From Tricholoma matsutake (taxonomy: Eukaryota; Basidiomycota; Agaricomycetes; Agaricales; Tricholomataceae), in the NCBI GenBank assembly GCA_026075535.2, contig AP026549.1, positions 2,294,001 through 2,358,000 of the forward strand: a stretch of DNA of 64,000 nucleotides, given 5' to 3'. Shown here in pieces: positions 59,160-64,000 of this stretch. Each line of letters starts with the position of its first letter. Within the stretch, counting starts at the first letter, position 1. The notes beneath the pieces were generated by a model. That model searched no databases, had not been told where the DNA came from, and was given only the letters and a program-made list of their open reading frames with translations. Position numbers and translations under genes: made by a program.

Positions 59160-61015
59160 TTTTGATCATAGTGTTGCCACAAGTGTGGGAAATCATCATT
59201 GATGCATCGAATGCGAGTCATGGAAGTGTTGACCTAGTAGAAACCTCATTCTTTCCAACCCGCCCACTGCCAGCCCATTATGCCCAACCTGCATGGCAAC
59301 AACCAGTATGGAGAAAAACACTGTCTGTCTTGGTTTTGAGTATGATTGGCTCATATCAATGTACATATCCTAGACCCATCAGATGACCAGCTTCAAGAAG
59401 CATTTACACAATATGGGCGAGAGAAGGTGTGCATTATTGGCTCTTGAATATCAGCTTATCTGAATGATATCTATTACAGGAAAGTATTCAACTGGCTATG
59501 GCCACCTCTTGTCCAGGAATGGCTAGATGACTTCCATGAATATTGGAACAATCATCAATTGTCTTCTCAGAAGCACAAGACCCTACTGACTGGCACATTC
59601 CCACGACAGATCTGGCTCATGCCTGATGCTGTGCAGGCAACAGCACACAATTGCTCTGTCCGAGTAGACATGGCTACCATTCAACAGCTGCAAGAAGAGC
59701 TAGGAGGCAGAGAGGGAAGGGATTGGGCTTTTTGCTTTGTTGATGCTGAGTTTATTGCTCTAGCAGATGATGCACTTGCAGACCTTGACTATCCTGAAAT
59801 AACTCTTGCAAGTGCATGGGATGTATTTGTTGCTGTCAGTGATAAACTCTCTGGAGAATATATGTAACTGTTTCAGTATCTTTTTGTGTATGTGCATATG
59901 GATTAGCTAACAGTGAATTTGGGTCAATTCAATATCTGATGTTGGTGGTTTAGCACCTCACTGTTACGCTAGCATCCCTTTCACCCACTTTCGTTCAACT
60001 TTCAGAACCCTCCCCCTCACATACTGCTTATATCCATCTCTTAATTGATGAACCCTGACCCTTGCAGAGGTGTTGAAAATGGGAATGATGGCTGCAGTGT
60101 CATATTTCCATGTATGCCACTTGACACCATCCATTGCCCATTGTGTAAGAAGCTCAAGGCACCTAATCTGTCATGAGAGGCACTTGCAACACTTCAAGTA
60201 AGTCCAATGTTTGCTATGTGCTTGCTTGTCAATGAACACTTCAAACAGGAAACTCTACATCAGTGCATGGAATGTGGTTTGTGTGGCACAATGCTGAAAT
60301 CCCCTTGTGGAACATGCAAACAGAAAGGTAAAATTGTTTATACCATGTAATGTCATTCACAGCCACTGATATGAAGTCTTTACCATAGCTCATGATGAGA
60401 ATGACACTCCCAACACAGCATCTTTAGCATCGCAGAATTCCTGCTGCTGCCAGCTGGCAGACCATCTTCACCATCCTGCTGGATGGTCCCACAACACCCC
60501 TTTCTGAACTTGTCAATCTTTGGGCAAATGCTGGGAGCTTGAGTCATTTTACAATCTTTATTGAAGTTCATCATAGCAGTGCTCCCAATAGCATTGACAA
60601 GATTTTAGGCAAGACATATGTAACATATCCTGAGAGTACTACATTCCTTGGCAAGCCACTCTTACTATCCGCTTAATGATTACTAATCAATACTGAAGAT
60701 TTGAAGGAGATGGCGATCGCTGATGTCAATCCCCATTGGATGAAAGACCATATGTCAGATTTGCAATGGTGAGCCCTGATGTTCTTAACTAGCCTCAATA
60801 TTGATTGAAGTATCACACAGTGATGAGGTTGAGATCTGGGCACACAAAAATGTCACGCTAGCCCCAGGCATTGATTTTGTTACCCTTTGTCAGTGGTACA
60901 ACCAGCAAAATGTTGCAAGAGTGAGGGAAGTGTATCTAAAGACACCTGCTGGAATCAAGGGTGGAAAGGGCTCAACATTCAGTCTCGAGTTGTTTATTCA
61001 CAAAGATAGAGTAAG
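59160..61015 (+). pseudogene. unidentified multi-exon gene remnant
   Basis: Pieces in order: HILDPSDDQLQEAFTQYGRE (59370), an intron of about 50 bp, then VFNWLWPPLVQEWLDDFHEY, LLTGTFPRQIWLM, LASAWDVFVAVSDKL ending at 59867. Next come a Cys-rich bit (PLCKKLKAP, 60130), TIFTILLDGPTTPLSELVNL and VEIWAHKNVTLAPGIDFVTL (60830). The first part recalls the region after the catalytic core of fungal integrase-like transposases (HxxWNNHxxxS), but I cannot name it safely. It lies on the opposite strand inside the interrupted KDZ gene, so it probably arrived with the insert. Confidence 0.4.
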
Positions 61016-61059
61016 TGCAAGCATGATGTTTCATGGATGCAGTGTGCACAGAAGTGATG

Positions 61060-63000
61060 TCAGTTGTTTTGAAGGGGGATTTTACAATTATGGACAGTGC
61101 AACAAGGACAGCCAACTGTAACACCATCTATGACCACAACCCAGACTTTTGTACCATCTTTGAAGACTTGCATACACTTATTACAGTAATGACAGAGCTC
61201 AGGCTGCCCATACATATGGAAACAAAGATTACGAGAATGGAGTGCAACTGTGAAGTGGTCCTTTTGTGCACCAGTGTGAGGTACCTCAAGTAGCTTTGAC
61301 TGGCCCTGGCAGTCCTCTAGGAGTGCCAAGAGCACAAAGCCATCCCATACCTGCTCGGTAGTGACTGTGAATCCAAAGGCCCAGTCACCTGGAGGGGCAG
61401 TGTCTGTAGTGGTGTGAAAGTTCAGTTCTGAACCTTGGTTTGAACTGGACTTTTGCAGAACTGAACCTTGCATCCAGTTCAAGGTTCATGTAGAGGTGCT
61501 GAACTGAACCCAAGGTCAGGTTCTGGGTTTGGCCAGCAGGAGGAATATAAGAACCCCCTTGAATGTGTTCAAACATGGTTCAAACCAACAAGTCTCGCAA
61601 AGTCACTTGATCCAGGATCTGGGTGCAATTCAACTTATTAGTCAGCCACAATTCAAGGTTCTGCCACACCATCAGAGTGCGCTTTCAGCAGTGGGGGGAT
61701 TACTGATTCTGCATGCCAAAGCAGTTTGTCGACGGAAATCTTCGAAGCCCTCCAGATCCTCAAAAGTGCATACTGCAATGGGCATGTTATGGCAGCTCAT
61801 CAGGCTAGCAAACACATTGATGCTTTGATTATGGAGTATGATGGTGGTTCAGATTGGTCTGATGAGTGACCACTTTTGATAGAACTACCTGTAGTATGCT
61901 GGCAATATTAAGAATTATGATTTACTTCTACAATGGTCCAGTTCTGGGTTCATAGCCTCTCTGAACCTGGACCAAACCCTCTTGAACCAGAACCAATGGT
62001 CCAGTCCAACATTCAGGTGGAGGGGTCGAACCCAACCCAAAGTCTGGTTCTGGGTTCAGATGATATCCTCAAGAACCTGACTGAACCAAACTTTCCCACC
62101 ACTAAGTGTCTGAAAGAGCATGGTTGTATATACATGCACAGTTGGTAGCCGATGTCCTACAGAGAGCAAAAGTTGAGACTGATTTTTACAATGAGGTATG
62201 AAAAAGAATGCGTACCATGATACTAACATGAGTGTGATCCAGAGCTGTATGAGCTGCTTCATTGGTGCTCGCCCACTTGAATGATATCAGGAATCCCATT
62301 GTAAAAAGTGGGGATGCCGCCATGGACTCGGAAGTTGTGATGATAGTTTGTGTTGCATTCTATTGGCAGGTTAACACTCTGCCAACTAATAGCAGGATAT
62401 GAAACTTACTATTGCAGTACAAGTGAACAGATTGTACAGGAAGCACACCCTTATCAAGTGTGTACAAAACCCCTTGCCATTGCTTCTGCTTCTTCAACAA
62501 TTTCCCTATCCTACTGCGTGAACAGCTTGCATTAGTGCAGGTGTGCTGAGGGGGATACAAGGTTTTGGAGTCTAGAATAACCATATATGAGATACTAATC
62601 CTATCACAACACATTATGACACACAGAGCCCAAGAGAATGACTGTGAGCAGCAAAGTCAGCTATGATACTATCCTCAAGGTTTTTGGCATCATGCCAGAT
62701 AGTGGACTTCAGAACCTCCCAGCATGCCTCAACACAAGGCTCAGAGATTTCACAGCTATTCTGCAAGAAAGTGGTTACTGTTGGCAGCAGGATCATGGGA
62801 GGATCAAATGCTAGAACAGATGTTGGTTGTGTGAGAAGGGTGTCATCTTTCAGTTCTGCTGCCAACAGAACAAATTGCTGAATTTTGCCCAGGGAAAGTG
62901 TAGGGAATCTCTGGCTCAAAGGAAAAATGTCCTGCAGGTTTAGCAAGGACATGACTGATTGGATTAACTTGTACGATATCAATTCAAGCTCTATCTACAC
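61060..63000 (-). pseudogene. KDZ-type transposase, CxC5/CxC6 upstream part
   Basis: Reading from 62982: LNLQDIFPLSQRFPTLSLG, SCEISEPCVEACWEVL. CxC5-like cluster: LYPPQHTCTNASC, GVLYTLDKGVLPVQSVHLYC (62580-62430). YHHNFRVHGGIPTFYNGIPD follows. Beyond the hAT MITE it continues APPGDWAFGFTVTTEQVWDG and MYGQPELCHYCNKCMQVF. The CxC6-like end is VVVIDGVTVGCPCCTVHNC (61150-61075). Short introns and some frame changes occur. The remaining catalytic part is at 56270-57050. Confidence 0.7.
61407..62104. mobile_element. non-autonomous hAT MITE, TSD AGTGTCTG
   Basis: 698 bp. Left end TAGTGGTGTGAAAGTT; right end (reverse-complemented) TAGTGGTGGGAAAGTT. AGTGTCTG flanks both sides (61399-61406 and 62105-62112). 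The interior is rich in GAACC/GGTTC words in both orientations. It sits in the coding region of the KDZ transposase, so excision would rejoin APPGD to the upstream exon. No coding capacity. Confidence 0.9.
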
Positions 63001-64000
63001 TCTATTGACCCTCATTTACCTCCCAAGCCTCTCAGATTGGATGATGGCACTCGTGGGATTGATGGCAGCAGTGGTGGTGGTGGCACTCATGGCAATTTCC
63101 AATACCCAGATGTTCTCTGGCTTTCGATCCAAGCCAGGCCCTGCACATCACAAGTGCACATGCAAATCTGTGTGAAGGCTTTGAAGTGTGCAAACCTCCA
63201 AGTGAGAACTTGGTGAGAACTCAGTCATAGACAAAGGTGAAAATAAATTCCCAAAAAGGAAAATACAAAAAAGGAAAGAGGGAAGATTGACATGATTTTC
63301 TGTTCACCTCATAGTAACTGTGCATCTTACCACTCAATGAAGTGAGCCACTGGAGATGAATGTGTTTGTCCTTGTCATGTGGAATGCTGAATTAGACTAG
63401 TTATTTTAGCTTGCATAGGCTACACATCTTCAATTACTTGTTCAGGTTGGGCCATGGCTGTGCCTGGCATGAATGAGTCCTCATGAGACATCAGGAAAAC
63501 CCAATCATCAATGTTATTTAGTTATTTACAATTACATTTGATTTAAAACAATTGTCATCATTGTCATTGTCACCTCCCTGTTGTCATCTTCTGCTCAATG
63601 TACTGTTTGCACAAGGCAAGGGAGAATAGTAAAAATATATATTACATTAATCCTCTCAGATTTGTGCAAGGGGACAACACAAGTAGAAAAAAAAACCCTG
63701 CCCTCACATTTCTGTGAGGGCAGGGGGACAAACCACTGTATAATTAAATATTGGCCCCACCCCTGCATTACAAAAAGGGATGGGCTGCAAAACTACTGTC
63801 AGAGATCAGGAAGTGGGCCACCTATAGGCAAAATGGCCTTGCTCAGGCAAGAATATGCTGACCTTTTGGATTCCTTGTGTGTCAATTGTGTGTGTCATAT
63901 TATGTACAAGTACCTTGAGTTGCTGTATAAATAGTGGAAAGGCTAGAAATGCAAGTTGATCTTGGTCAGATGATTTCCCAAGGGGGCTGCAAGGGGGTTT
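63001..64000. other. non-coding flank and start of another module copy
   Basis: 63442-63540 matches 57055-57165. A perfect 13-bp stem (CCCTGCCCTCACA / TGTGAGGGCAGGG, loop TTTC) is at 63696-63725, followed by a CCCCACCCCTGCAT...ATGGG stem-like stretch. The repeat runs off the window end. ORFs of about 100 codons here show no motif. Confidence 0.45.

Noticed and set aside
1..64000. tRNA, rRNA, CRISPR array or bacterial operon signals
   Set aside because: None seen by eye. Intron structure and element families are fungal; tandem repeats here lack CRISPR-type constant repeats with unique spacers.

Overview
This is fungal nuclear DNA, most likely from an Agaricomycete basidiomycete. I infer this from the combination of Plavaka and KDZ transposases, a DUF6532-type gene, very short (about 48-75 bp) spliceosomal introns with a CTAAC-like branch site, and copia, Ty3/gypsy, hAT, PIF/Harbinger and Ngaro-type elements. 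Nearly the whole window is nested, decaying mobile DNA. The one clearly intact host-type gene is a 20-exon MFS transporter of the Dal5/allantoate-permease type (38676-41187, + strand, 498 codons plus stop).

Layout. 1-1097: gag remnant cut by the left end of a hAT-like element. 1098-2873: LTR of a gypsy element (gypsy-A), split by a solo LTR (1529-2715, 4-bp target duplication GCAT). 2881-9952: complete hAT transposon with 8-bp duplication ATAAGATC and matching terminal inverted repeats, itself hit by a fold-back MITE (3101-3483) and a solo LTR (8670-9844, CCGT). 10360-10911: 158-bp tandem repeats, interrupted by a complete copia element (10912-16296, 5-bp duplication AACAG). 16300-18430: hairpin-rich repeat and a 55-bp minisatellite. 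18448-25615: three gypsy pieces, one inside another. 25616-29928: second hAT copy with a solo LTR inside (27142-27848, TATAG). 30370-31641: Harbinger transposase remnant. 32733-36636: tyrosine-recombinase element with the A1-B1-A2-B2 split direct repeats of Ngaro retrotransposons but no reverse transcriptase. 36738-38093: non-autonomous hAT element (AACAACTC). 38676-41187: MFS gene. 42893-51170: a Plavaka transposase gene on the - strand whose middle is replaced by a gypsy element and an LTR. 51572-56055: DUF6532-like and GRF-zinc-finger genes (+), both apparently broken. 56270-63000: KDZ (CxC5/CxC6) transposase remnant (-), split by a 4-kb block and a hAT MITE (61407-62104, AGTGTCTG).

Two themes cross these units. 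First, several hAT-like elements share a non-coding module made of an imperfect palindrome (core TGAGCAGTTGCTCA), purine/pyrimidine-skewed repeats and a recurrent intron-like cassette (GGGCC then GT..., CTAAC, AG). Second, most premature stops in the element genes are TGA where family alignment expects Arg, which fits CGA to TGA (CpG to TpG) decay, while the MFS gene has none. All identifications are by eye; no search was run.
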